Assembly: GCF_016907235.1 (NCBI RefSeq)
Contig: NZ_JAFBBO010000001.1
Span: 2,542,001 to 2,606,000 of the forward strand
Length of the DNA: 64,000 bases
Direction: 5' to 3'
From: Oerskovia jenensis
Lineage (GTDB): Bacteria; Actinomycetota; Actinomycetes; Actinomycetales; Cellulomonadaceae
In this document: positions 17,437 through 25,614 of the stretch, in pieces
Numbering within the stretch: the first letter of the stretch is position 1
How the letters are laid out: each line of letters starts with the position of its first letter
Made by a program: the position numbers and the translations under genes
The notes under the pieces: generated by a model
Database searches by the model: none
The model's input: only the letters and a program-made list of their open reading frames with translations
What the model was told of the DNA's origin: nothing

Positions 17437-18486
17437 TCAGGGCCGCAGGGCGACCTTGAGGGACTCGCGTGAGTCCATGAGGCGGTAGGCCTCGGCGACG
17501 TCCTCGAGCGGCAGAGTCGCGTCGAACACCCTGCCGGGGTCGATCTCGCCTGCGAGGACCTGGGCGATCGCTGCCTCCTGGTATGCCCGCACCGGGGCGG
17601 GGCCACCGGCGAGGCGTGCGTTCTTCCCGAACAGGGACCCGAACCCGACGGGGGCGTCCTCGTACTGGGGGACGCCGACGCGGGAGATGATCCCGCCGGG
17701 GCGCACGACGCCGTAGGCCTGCTCGTAGGCGGGCATGTGGCCCACGGCCTCGAGCACGGCGTGCGAGCCTTCACCTCCGGTGAGGTCCATGACCTTGCCG
17801 ATGCCCTCGGCGCCACGCTCCGCGACGACGTCGGTCGCACCGAACTCGCGTCCCAGGTCGGTGCGCGCGGCGTGGCGGCCCATGAGGATGATCCGCTCGG
17901 CGCCGAGCTGCTTGGCGGCGAGCACGGCGGAGAGCCCGACGGCGCCGTCCCCGATCACGGTGACGATCTGGCCGGGCTGGACCTGTGCCATGTGCGCCGC
18001 GTGGTAGCCGGTGAGGTACACGTCGGACAGGGTGAGCAGGGAGTTCAGCAGTCCCTCGTCGGCGGTCGCCGGGTCGACGTCGGGGACGACGACGAGGCTG
18101 CCGTCGGCCAGCGGGATGCGCGCGAGCTCGGCCTGTAGGCCACCGGTCTCGGGGGAGCCGTACCAGCCGCCGTGCACGCACGAGGTCTGGAAGCCCTCAC
18201 GGCAGAACACGCACGTGTTGTCGGAGAACGCGAACGGGGCGATGACGAAGTCGCCCTTCTGGACGTTCGTCACGACGCTGCCGGTCTCCTCGACGACGCC
18301 GATGAGCTCGTGCCCCATCGGGTTGCCCCGGGTCGAGCCGCGCATGGAGTGGTAGGGGTGCAGGTCCGACCCGCAGACGCAGGCTCGCACGACACGCACG
18401 ATCGCGTCCGTGGGTTGCTGGAGGACGGGGTCGGGGACGGTCTCGATGCGGACGTCTCCGGCGCCGTACATGAGTGTTGCTCGCAT
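17437..18486 (-). CDS. Zinc-dependent alcohol dehydrogenase
   Basis: A 349-residue medium-chain dehydrogenase. Catalytic zinc ligands and neighbours are Cys38, Asp41, His59 and Glu60 (VCGSD, GHE). A structural-zinc loop has Cys92, Cys95 and Cys103; the expected fourth Cys is not obvious. The NAD(P) motif is GDGAVG near residue 180. It oxidises alcohols or reduces aldehydes; the substrate is unknown. It follows the aldo/keto reductase gene by 67 nt on the same strand, so the two and DUF2255 probably form one operon facing the MmyB-type regulator. Confidence 0.9.
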   Translation of the reverse strand: MRATLMYGAGDVRIETVPDPVLQQPTDAIVRVVRACVCGSDLHPYHSMRGSTRGNPMGHELIGVVEETGSVVTNVQKGDFVIAPFAFSDNTCVFCREGFQTSCVHGGWYGSPETGGLQAELARIPLADGSLVVVPDVDPATADEGLLNSLLTLSDVYLTGYHAAHMAQVQPGQIVTVIGDGAVGLSAVLAAKQLGAERIILMGRHAARTDLGREFGATDVVAERGAEGIGKVMDLTGGEGSHAVLEAVGHMPAYEQAYGVVRPGGIISRVGVPQYEDAPVGFGSLFGKNARLAGGPAPVRAYQEAAIAQVLAGEIDPGRVFDATLPLEDVAEAYRLMDSRESLKVALRP

Positions 18487-18553
18487 GAGGTGGTGCCTCT
18501 CGGTGGTGCGTGGATGGATCGGGTGTGGCGGTCGCTGTCGGCGGTGCTGGTGC

Positions 18554-19453
18554 TCAGGCTTCGGGGATCTCGCGGCCGAAGGTCTCGAGCGTGATGTCGG
18601 CGGGGTCGGGACCGCCGCGGACGCCCGTGTCCAGGCCGTCGATCGCGGCCAGCTCGTCGCCCGTGAGCTCGAAGTCGGTGACGGCGAAGTTCTCGGCGAT
18701 GCGCGCGGGGGTGACGGACTTGGGGATCGCGGAGCGGCCCTGCTGCAGGTGCCAGCGCAGCATCACCTGCGCGGGCGTCCTGCCGTGCGCGGTGGCGATC
18801 CTGCCGATCGTCGGGTCCTCGAGCGTGCTGCGACGCTCCTCGCCGTAGCCGGGGTAGAACGTGATGCCGCCGATCGGCGACCACGCCTGGGTGAGGATGG
18901 CGTGCTCGGCGTGCAGCGCCTGGAGGCCCTTCTGCTGGAAGTAGGGGTGGACCTCGATCTGGTTGACGGCCGGGACCACCGTGGTGGCCTCGAGGAGCGA
19001 GGTCAGGTGCTCGGGCATGAAGTTGCTGACGCCGATCGCGCGGACCTTGCCGTCGGCGAGCAGCGTCTCCAGCGCTCGGTAGGCCTCGATCGTCAGGTCG
19101 AACCGGCTCGGCAGCGCCTGGTGCAGGATCAGGAGATCGATGGTCTCGATGCCGAGCTTGCCGGCGGACTTGTCGAACGCGTGCAGCGTCGCGTCGTAGC
19201 CGTAGTCGCTGATCCAGACCTTCGTCTCGACGAAGATCTCGCCGCGCTCGAGACCGGATCCGGCGATGGCGCGTCCGACCTCACGCTCGTTGCCGTAGGC
19301 GGCGGCGGTGTCGATGTGCCGGTAGCCGGTACGCAGCGCTTCGGTGACCACGTCGACGGTCTCCTGCGGGGGCGTCTGGAAGACGCCGTACCCCAGGGCA
19401 GGCATCTCGGTGCCGTTGTTCAGAGTCAGCGTGGGGATCGGGTTCGTCGTCAT
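18554..19453 (-). CDS. Aldo/keto reductase
   Basis: A 299-residue TIM-barrel NADPH-dependent carbonyl reductase. The catalytic tetrad is visible: Asp48 (HIDTAAAYGNE), Tyr53, Lys78 (VETKVW) and His111 (LLILHQ). GVSNFMPEHL and IPKSVTPARI mark the cofactor-binding half. The ATG at 19453 is chosen because it starts the conserved barrel and has GAAAGG upstream; an in-frame extension runs through the divergent regulator and is rejected. It is the first gene of the operon and starts next to one arm of a long inverted repeat. Confidence 0.93.
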   Translation of the reverse strand: MTTNPIPTLTLNNGTEMPALGYGVFQTPPQETVDVVTEALRTGYRHIDTAAAYGNEREVGRAIAGSGLERGEIFVETKVWISDYGYDATLHAFDKSAGKLGIETIDLLILHQALPSRFDLTIEAYRALETLLADGKVRAIGVSNFMPEHLTSLLEATTVVPAVNQIEVHPYFQQKGLQALHAEHAILTQAWSPIGGITFYPGYGEERRSTLEDPTIGRIATAHGRTPAQVMLRWHLQQGRSAIPKSVTPARIAENFAVTDFELTGDELAAIDGLDTGVRGGPDPADITLETFGREIPEA

Positions 19454-19488
19454 GCCTTTCACGCTAGGAGGTGTCTGCCGGATGAGGC

Positions 19489-19613
19489 AGGTTCTGCTGG
19501 TACCCCGCTCCGAGCTCCCGACGTCCGAGGTTACCGACGTCCGGTGCGGCGCCGGTCTGCGCCGGCTCGACCCGGCGCGGGAGCCGCAGGAGTTCCGGGT
19601 ACCGGCAGAACCT
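19489..19613. promoter_or_regulatory. Paired inverted 17-bp sites in the AKR/MmyB-regulator divergent promoter
   Basis: AGGTTCTGCTGGTACCC (19489-19505) recurs in inverted orientation as GGGTACCGGCAGAACCT (19597-19613), with 16 of 17 bases matching. One copy lies about 36 nt from each start codon. Each contains GGTACC at its end. They probably bind the adjacent MmyB-type regulator, controlling both directions. Confidence 0.75.
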
Positions 19614-19648
19614 CCCAGAAGCAGGGTGTCGGCCGTACCGTCGACGGC

Positions 19649-20581
19649 ATGGACCTGAAGGCCGAGACCCGCGAGTTCCTCACGACGCGCCGCGCCCGGA
19701 TCACCCCCGACAAGGCCGGGCTGCCCGCGTACGGCGGCAACCGGCGTGTGCCGGGTCTGCGCCGTGAGGAGGTCGCGATGCTCGCGGGGGTGAGCGTCGA
19801 CTACTACACCCGGCTCGAGCGCGGGAACCTGGGCGGCGTGTCCGAGGAGGTCCTCGAGGCCGTGTCTCAGGCGCTGCAGCTCGACGAGGCCGAGCACCAC
19901 CACCTGTTCGATCTCGCCCGCGCGGCGAACCAGTCCGGGGCTGCCCGGTCACGCGCCAGGCGCACCTCCGCGCCCGTCCTCCGTCCGGTGGTCCAGCGGA
20001 TCCTGGACGCGATGGAGGGCGCTCCGGCGTTCGTGCGGAACGGTCGGCTCGACGTGCTCGGGGCGAACTCGCTGGGCCGGGCCCTGTACTCGCCCATCTA
20101 CGAGTCGCCCGAGCGGATCGCGAAGAGGCCGGTCAACAGTGCCCGGTTCCAGTTCCTCGACCCGGAGGCGGCCCAGGCGTTCTGGGGAGACCGGTACGAC
20201 CGCATCGCGCACGACGCGGTCGCGATCCTGCGGGCCGAGGCGGGCAAGAACCCGTACGACACCGCGCTCACGGCTCTCGTCGGCGAGCTGTCGACACGCA
20301 GCGAGGACTTCCGTCGGCTGTGGGCGTCACACGACGTACGGCTCCACCGCACGGGCACCAAGGTCTTCCACCACCCGGTCGTCGGCAGGCTCGAGCTCGA
20401 CTTCGAGGCACTCGAGCTGCCCGCCGACGCCGGGTTGCAGCTCAACGTGTACACCGCGGTCCCCGGCTCCCCGTCCGACGACGGGCTCAAGCTCCTCGCG
20501 TCCTGGGCCGCGACCCGCGAGCAGGAGGAACACCCCGCTCGGTCCACGTCCCCGTCCACGCTTCGAGGAGAAGACCACTGA
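19649..20581 (+). CDS. XRE-family regulator with MmyB-like ligand-binding domain
   Basis: A 310-residue regulator. An N-terminal helix-turn-helix (about residues 8-85) contains RRVPGLRREEVAMLAGVS and DYYTRLERGN, typical of this family. The C-terminal PAS-like MmyB domain (about 105-290) contains FVRNGRLDVLGANSLGRALY and the histidine-rich FHHPVVGRLEL. MmyB-type regulators are commonly divergent from short-chain or aldo/keto reductase genes and are thought to bind hydrophobic ligands. The ATG start lacks a good ribosome site. Its stop overlaps the ATG of a short fragment by ATGA. Confidence 0.92.
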   Translation: MDLKAETREFLTTRRARITPDKAGLPAYGGNRRVPGLRREEVAMLAGVSVDYYTRLERGNLGGVSEEVLEAVSQALQLDEAEHHHLFDLARAANQSGAARSRARRTSAPVLRPVVQRILDAMEGAPAFVRNGRLDVLGANSLGRALYSPIYESPERIAKRPVNSARFQFLDPEAAQAFWGDRYDRIAHDAVAILRAEAGKNPYDTALTALVGELSTRSEDFRRLWASHDVRLHRTGTKVFHHPVVGRLELDFEALELPADAGLQLNVYTAVPGSPSDDGLKLLASWAATREQEEHPARSTSPSTLRGEDH

Positions 20582-20724
20582 TGAAGACCCTGCCGCAGGT
20601 CCCCACGACGAAGAACCCGCCCGAGCAGTTCACCTCCGTGGGCGACCGGGCGGCGCGACACGCTCGGCGGGGTGGCCGACCGGCTCTCGTCCGGGCGGCC
20701 CACGGAGAGGTGATCAGAGGTTGA
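20581..20724 (+). pseudogene. 47-codon fragment, possibly the remnant of a cupin-type gene
   Basis: The frame starts with an ATGA overlap on the regulator's stop and reads MKTLPQVPTTKNPPEQFT, a start resembling small cupin proteins (PxPTTKxPxEWFTG). After residue 18 it turns into an Arg/Ala-rich tail and stops, overlapping the next gene's 3' end. The remaining cupin body is missing. It is probably a truncated gene once co-transcribed with the regulator, but the identification rests on 18 residues. Confidence 0.4.
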
Positions 20725-20941
20725 GGGCCTCGCCGAGCGGGACCCGGCTGATCCGGACGAGCCAGAGGCCGACGGCCCCGACGGGGACGGTGACCGCGAA
20801 GATCCCCCACGCCACTCCTCGTTCCCCGTGCACGAGGTTCCAGATCGCGACCGCGGCGAACAGGGCGGTGAGGACCACGCCGGCCAAGAACAGGAGCGCA
20901 CCGATCAGCGCGACGAAGGGTCGTTCCCTGGGCTTGGCCAT
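20714..20941 (-). CDS. Small two-TM membrane protein, hypothetical
   Basis: A 75-residue protein with two hydrophobic helices (about 9-37 and 43-62) separated by a short charged loop (HGERG) and an MAKPRERP cytoplasmic start. The ATG has GAGGAAC. No family recognised. It overlaps the tail of the convergent fragment by 11 nt. Confidence 0.6.
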   Translation of the reverse strand: MAKPRERPFVALIGALLFLAGVVLTALFAAVAIWNLVHGERGVAWGIFAVTVPVGAVGLWLVRISRVPLGEALNL

Positions 20942-21065
20942 CCGTGCGGTTCCTCTCGGTCGTCGAGCCCGGTCCCCTGCCCACAGGACCGGCCTCGGGG
21001 CAGAGCGGGCAGCTCACAGTAGTGGGTGTGCTCCGCGGGCCGAAACCCGCGCCCGTGCCGCCCCA

Positions 21066-21112
21066 TGCCCGACGGCGCCGCTCACCCGGGAGGTGAGCGG
21101 CGCCGTCGGGCA
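21066..21112 (-). terminator. 21-bp perfect hairpin after the LVIVD-repeat protein gene
   Basis: Arms 21066-21086 and 21092-21112 pair perfectly with a 5-nt loop. Both arms contain the GGCGCCGTCGGGC element. It lies 37 nt after the stop of the minus-strand gene and is the longest perfect stem in the window. Confidence 0.88.
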
Positions 21113-21148
21113 GTGGTCACCCGGGCCGCAGCCCGGGCGAGGCGCAGG

Positions 21149-22933
21149 TCAGCCCTGCGGAGCCCACGGACCCCAGCGGTCGCCGGGCGCCTGGTTCCTC
21201 GTCCACCACTTCGCGGTGTACGTGGTGCCCTGGTGCGTCACGGTCTCGCCCGAGGAGTAGACGCGGGTCGGCTTCCACGCCCCGACGCCCTTCGAGTCGA
21301 CGCCCGCGATCTCCTCCCACGGACCCCACGGGTCCCCGGGGGTCTGGCCCTGGGTCCACCACTGGGCCCGCCAGACGGCGCCCTTGTACGTGACCGTCGT
21401 GCCGCCCGCGTAGGCGGTGCCCTTGGCCCACGCGGCCGGCTCGACGTACGTCGGCTGGGCCTGCGGGTTGAGCTCGGTCGTGAGGACCGACTTCGCGGCG
21501 TTGGTCACCGGGTCGTCGAGCAGCAGGACGTCGAGGCCCTTCTGGATGTCGTTCGAGATGATCGCGCCGTTGTACCAGTACGCCGACCACGAGCCGCCGA
21601 GGATCAGCCGCTCGGAGGACAGCGCTCCGCGGTCGAACCACGCGATCTCGACCGGGTTGGCCGAGTCCGTGAAGTCCCACACCGAGATGCCGCCCTGGTA
21701 CCAGGCCTGGACCATGACGTCGCGGCCCGGCACGGGGATGAGCGAGCCGTTGTGCGCGACGCAGTTCTCCGTCGCGGCCTGCTCGCGCGGGATCTTGTAG
21801 TAGCTCTTGAACACGAGCTGTCCGTCCACGATGTCGTAGATCGCGTCCGCGCCCTTCTCGGGCCCGACCGTCGCGTTGCAGGTCGGTGCGCCGCCGCCGC
21901 CGAGCTCGTCGGTGAAGACGACCTTGGTGCCCGCGTTGTTGAACGTCGCCGAGTGCCAGAACGCGAAGTTCGTCGTGTCCCGGACGACCTCGGTGACCAC
22001 GGGGTGCGCGCGGTCGGTGATGTCCATGAGGATGCCGTCGCCCATGCACGCGCCCGCCGCGATGTCCTTGGACGGGTAGGTCGTGATGTCGTGGCAGCCC
22101 GACGTCGTGCTCGAGCCGTTGCCGCCCGGGTTGCCGCCGTCCGGGAAGAGGACGGGGGTCGAGACGAGCGCGGCGGCCGTCGGGTCGTCGACCGGGATCT
22201 GCACGACGCTGATGAGGTCGTGCGGCGGCTTGCAGTCGGGGAAAGCGGCGTTGGGCGAGTAGGACGAGACGTACACGAACAGGTCCTTGCCGTCCTTCGA
22301 CGGGGCGAGCGAGTTCGTGTGCGAGCCGCACTGGGTCTCGACGGCCGACACGTACTTCGGCGACGTCGGGTCGGAGATGTCGAAGACCTTGAGGCCTTCC
22401 CACGAGTCCTTGATCGTGGCGCTCTGGGCGACGTTGTCGCACGAGGCGTTGCTGCGCGAGGAGTCGGTGCTCAGGACGAGCAGGTCCCCGTAGACCGAGA
22501 TGTCGTTCTGGGAGCCGGCGCAGACCACCTGGGCGACCTGCTGCGGGTTCTTCGGGTCCGCGACGTCGTAGACCGTGAACCCGCCGTAGTTCCCGGCGAA
22601 CGCGTAGTGGTCCTGGAAGGCGAGGTCGCTGTTGTACTGGCCCTCGGGGGCGAAGGCCCCGTTCTTCGGGATGTTGGCGACGAGGGACAGGTTGGGGCTG
22701 CCGGCGATCTCCCCGGGGGCCAGGACGGCGGTGGCCTGGGCGAGGGGAGCGAGGCGCTGTGCGGGGAGCGAGGACGGGGCCTGCTCGAGGAGCTCGGCCA
22801 CCGCCTCGGGAGATCCGTCGGACGGTTCGGCGTACGCCGCCGACGCGACCGCGAGCGAGGAGACGGAGAGGGTGAGTGCCACGGACGAGGCGAGCAGGAC
22901 CCGGCTTCTGTGACTGCGCGTTCTTCGATGCAC
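21149..22933 (-). CDS. Secreted LVIVD-repeat protein with two C-terminal chitin-binding (CBM5/12-like) modules
   Basis: A 594-residue exported protein. The signal peptide (basic start, hydrophobic core, cleavage near SAAYA, residue 35) precedes a beta-propeller-like LVIVD-repeat region (repeats such as FTVYDVADPKNPQQV and GLKVFDISDPTSPKYV). The last ~95 residues hold two aromatic CBM5/12-like modules, each ending in WWTxxQxPGDxWGPW, so it should bind chitin or cellulose. The GTG at 22933 has AAGGAGG at correct spacing. It is divergent from a DUF305 lipoprotein, a pairing seen in other actinobacteria. The enzymatic role is unknown. Confidence 0.88.
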   Translation of the reverse strand: MHRRTRSHRSRVLLASSVALTLSVSSLAVASAAYAEPSDGSPEAVAELLEQAPSSLPAQRLAPLAQATAVLAPGEIAGSPNLSLVANIPKNGAFAPEGQYNSDLAFQDHYAFAGNYGGFTVYDVADPKNPQQVAQVVCAGSQNDISVYGDLLVLSTDSSRSNASCDNVAQSATIKDSWEGLKVFDISDPTSPKYVSAVETQCGSHTNSLAPSKDGKDLFVYVSSYSPNAAFPDCKPPHDLISVVQIPVDDPTAAALVSTPVLFPDGGNPGGNGSSTTSGCHDITTYPSKDIAAGACMGDGILMDITDRAHPVVTEVVRDTTNFAFWHSATFNNAGTKVVFTDELGGGGAPTCNATVGPEKGADAIYDIVDGQLVFKSYYKIPREQAATENCVAHNGSLIPVPGRDVMVQAWYQGGISVWDFTDSANPVEIAWFDRGALSSERLILGGSWSAYWYNGAIISNDIQKGLDVLLLDDPVTNAAKSVLTTELNPQAQPTYVEPAAWAKGTAYAGGTTVTYKGAVWRAQWWTQGQTPGDPWGPWEEIAGVDSKGVGAWKPTRVYSSGETVTHQGTTYTAKWWTRNQAPGDRWGPWAPQG

Positions 22934-23043
22934 GAGAGAAACACCTCCTTGATAGGGTTCTGCGCATTCTGACCGGCAAATGTGACATGCACCACTTAAA
23001 CGGGATCGGTCCGGCAAGGTTTTACACGGAGGGAACAGAGCGC

Positions 23044-23787
23044 ATGCGGAGTTTTCCTGGCGGTAACGCGGTGCCGGCGACCGGGGCGCGCGCGAGCGTC
23101 CGCGTCCTGACCTGCGGGTTCGTCGTCGTGGGGGCGGTGCTCGGTGCCACGGCGTGCACGGGCGACCCCGCGCCGACCTCGACGCCGTCGAGCATCGTCG
23201 TCCAGCCCGGCCTGCCGGGGGAGACCAACGCGACCGTCTCGCCCGAGGACTACGACGACGCCCCGGTGGAGGGCTCCTGGAACCAGGCCGACGTCGGGTT
23301 CGTCGCCGGGATGATCGAGCACCACCTGCAGGCTCTCGAGATCGCCGCGCTCGCCCCCGACCGTGCGGAGTCCGGTGCCGTCCGCTCGTTCGCCGAGCGT
23401 GTCACGGCCGCGCAGGGTCCGGAGATCCACGCGCTCGCCTCGTGGTTGCAGGCGCGCGACGTCGCCGTTCCCGAGGGGGCACGGGACCTCGGGGGTACCG
23501 GTCCTCGGGTGTCGGCGGGTTCGGGGGGCGAGCACGGCGCCCACGGGGACGGCGTCGTCGGGATGCTCACGGCCGAGCAGATGGCCGCGCTCGCCGGGGC
23601 GGACGGCGCCGAGTTCGACCGGCTCTTCCTCGAAGGCATGATCGCCCACCACCAGGGCGCGCTCGCCATGGTCGACGTCGTCCTGGTCGACGGGCAGGAC
23701 CTGTTCGCGCACGAGATCGCCGCCGAGACCGCGTCGGGCCAGGCGGGCGAGATCGACCGCATGCGCGACCTCCTCGACGGGCTCTGA
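23044..23787 (+). CDS. DUF305-domain lipoprotein (first of two)
   Basis: A 247-residue exported protein with a probable lipid-attachment Cys38 (GATAC) after a hydrophobic helix. The two halves of the ferritin-like DUF305 fold carry their His pairs: MIEHHLQAL (His93-94) and MIAHHQGAL (His202-203). DUF305 proteins such as CopM are linked to copper binding; other members are uncharacterised. A His/Gly-rich loop separates the halves (GEHGAHGDG). The ATG has GGAGGGA. It shares a 110-bp AT-richer promoter region with the divergent LVIVD-repeat gene. Confidence 0.9.
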   Translation: MRSFPGGNAVPATGARASVRVLTCGFVVVGAVLGATACTGDPAPTSTPSSIVVQPGLPGETNATVSPEDYDDAPVEGSWNQADVGFVAGMIEHHLQALEIAALAPDRAESGAVRSFAERVTAAQGPEIHALASWLQARDVAVPEGARDLGGTGPRVSAGSGGEHGAHGDGVVGMLTAEQMAALAGADGAEFDRLFLEGMIAHHQGALAMVDVVLVDGQDLFAHEIAAETASGQAGEIDRMRDLLDGL

Positions 23788-23891
23788 GGCGCCGGCCAGG
23801 GCAGCAGGGCCCGCGCCGACGTGCCGCGTCCGCCGCACGACCTCGGTCCCGGACGAGGGCTGACGAGGGTCTCTGCTCCGGTGTCCCGCGG

Positions 23892-24527
23892 TCAGCCCTC
23901 CCACCGTTCGCGGTGGACCACCTCGGCCAGGGGGCGGCGCCGTGGCTCCGACCACCGGCCGCGCTCGGGGTAGCCGAGCGGGATCAGCCCCATGGTCGCG
24001 GCATCGGCCGGAAGGCCGAGGAGCGCGGCGACCTCGGCCTCGTGGCCCGTGTGGAAGCTCGTGAGGGTCGTCCCGATCCCGTAGGCGCGGGCCGCGAGGA
24101 CCAGGTGCTGGACGGCTCCGTAGATCGAGGCGCCGAGCCGCGGGTCGGTCGATCCCGCCGCGTTCCGCAGCACGGGGAACACCCACACGGGGGCCTCCTC
24201 GAGGTGGAGCGCGAGGTGCTCGACCGCGCGGAACGTCGCGGGGCTCACGCCCGTGCCGCCCGCCGCGGCGGCCAGCACGTCGTCGCGACGCTGCCCGTAG
24301 GCCGCGCGCCAGCCCTCCCGGTACCACTCGGCGATCTTCGCCTTGACCGCGGGGTCGGTCACGACGATCCAGGCCCACTGCTGCCGGTTGCCCCCGCTCG
24401 GGCCACGGATCGCGGCGTCGAGGATCGCCTCCAGCACGTCGTCGGGGACGGGGTCGGGCGACAGGTAGCGCCGGGACGGCGTCGAGTGCAGGGCTCGAAG
24501 GATGGACAGTTCCTCGGGTGCGGTCAT
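23892..24527 (-). CDS. Nitroreductase-family flavoprotein
   Basis: A 211-residue FMN enzyme. The family's FMN-binding start (TPSRRYLSPDPVPDDVL) and GPSGGNRQQWAWIVV near residue 42, with GLIPLGYPERG at the C-terminus, define the nitroreductase fold. It would reduce nitro groups, quinones or flavin using NAD(P)H. It is divergent from two flavin-dependent monooxygenases and could supply them with reduced flavin; that link is inference. A perfect 12-bp inverted repeat begins 3 nt before its ATG. Confidence 0.9.
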   Translation of the reverse strand: MTAPEELSILRALHSTPSRRYLSPDPVPDDVLEAILDAAIRGPSGGNRQQWAWIVVTDPAVKAKIAEWYREGWRAAYGQRRDDVLAAAAGGTGVSPATFRAVEHLALHLEEAPVWVFPVLRNAAGSTDPRLGASIYGAVQHLVLAARAYGIGTTLTSFHTGHEAEVAALLGLPADAATMGLIPLGYPERGRWSEPRRRPLAEVVHRERWEG

Positions 24528-24529
24528 GG

Positions 24530-24558
24530 GAGCGGATGGTACGGGCTACCATCCGCTC
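24530..24558. promoter_or_regulatory. Perfect 12-bp inverted repeat in the nitroreductase/monooxygenase divergent region
   Basis: GAGCGGATGGTA (24530-24541) and TACCATCCGCTC (24547-24558) flank 5 nt. In nitroreductase mRNA it would form a hairpin covering the start region. It may be an operator or an RNA structure. No regulator gene adjoins it. Confidence 0.7.
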
Positions 24559-24642
24559 GTTCGCGGGGCATCCGGCATCGTCTCGAAGGGTGACCGAGCC
24601 ACGAGGTGCCGTGGTCGAGGGTCCCGCGCGAGGAGGAGAGAC

Positions 24643-25614
24643 ATGAGCGGGAGAGTGCTGGTCGCGGCCCACGTCGACACCGGGGAGGCCGACGCGGCCG
24701 AGTCGTTGCGCGAGAGGGTGGTCGCGCTCGAAGCCGCGGGGGCGCACCTCGTCACGTTCGCCGGCGGCCCGGGCGGGGAGGGGCTGTCGGCGATCGAGGC
24801 GGCGTCGTTCGCCGCGGCCTGGACCGACCGGGTCGGGCTGGTCCCGGTCGTCGACCCGGTCCACGGCGAACCCTTCCACCTGTCCAACCAGCTCTCGAGC
24901 CTCGACCGGATCTCCCGTGGTCGGGCGGGCTGGTGGATCGAGGTCGTCGACGACGAGGCGCACGCCCGGGCCAGGTCCAGGACGCCGGTCGGCGACGCCC
25001 TCGGCGTGGAGGTCGCCGAGGTCGTGCAGGTCGTGCGGCTGCTCTGGGACTCGTGGGACGACGGCGCTCTCGTCGCCGACCAGGCGTCGGGGCGGTTCCT
25101 CGACGCCGACCGGATCCACTACGTCGACTTCGTCGGCCGACGCTTCTCGATCAAGGGGCCGGCCCTGCTGCCCCGCCCACCGCAGGGTCGGGTCCCCGTG
25201 CTCGCCGCCGCGGGGTGGCTCGACCAGGAGCCCGCCGACGTGGCCGTGCTGTCCGGGACGCTCCCGCGCCCTGGCGGGCAGGAGCAGCGGACCGTGGTCG
25301 ACGTCGTCGTGGGCCCGGAGCCCGACGGGGGCGACGGGGCTCCCGGGAGCGACGAGAGCGACGCGGTCGTCGAGAGGGTGCGGCGGCTCGGGGGCGCCGT
25401 CACGGCGGTCCGGCTCGTCCCCACGGGACCCGAGGGTGCGCGCCGCGTCGTGCAGGACGTGATCCCCGCCCTGCGTGCGGCCGGGCTCGTGGCTCCGCCA
25501 CCCGAGAGCGGGCGGACGCTGCGTGACCTGTTCGGGCTCCCGCGGCCCGCGGGAGTGTTCGCCTCGGCACGCGGCAGCGTGTCGTCCACCGAGAACGAGA
25601 GCGGGACCCGATGA
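24643..25614 (+). CDS. Luciferase-like flavin monooxygenase
   Basis: A 323-residue protein of the bacterial luciferase-like (LLM) superfamily. The HLSNQLSSLDRISRGRAGWWIEV segment (split here as HLSNQLSSLD and RISRGRAGW, near residues 85-105) and FVGRRFSIKGPALLPRPPQGRV-like region match the TIM-barrel flavin site. The C-terminal part contains an acidic loop (PDGGDGAPGSDE) and is less conserved. It oxidises an unknown substrate with reduced FMN or F420. The ATG has GAGGAGGAG; its stop overlaps the next gene's ATG by 4 nt. Confidence 0.85.
   Translation: MSGRVLVAAHVDTGEADAAESLRERVVALEAAGAHLVTFAGGPGGEGLSAIEAASFAAAWTDRVGLVPVVDPVHGEPFHLSNQLSSLDRISRGRAGWWIEVVDDEAHARARSRTPVGDALGVEVAEVVQVVRLLWDSWDDGALVADQASGRFLDADRIHYVDFVGRRFSIKGPALLPRPPQGRVPVLAAAGWLDQEPADVAVLSGTLPRPGGQEQRTVVDVVVGPEPDGGDGAPGSDESDAVVERVRRLGGAVTAVRLVPTGPEGARRVVQDVIPALRAAGLVAPPPESGRTLRDLFGLPRPAGVFASARGSVSSTENESGTR

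Noticed and set aside
17364-17840. N-terminal extension of the DUF2255 gene
   Set aside because: It overlaps the ADH gene in antisense-like frame and lacks domain features; the ATG at 17363 has a good ribosome site.
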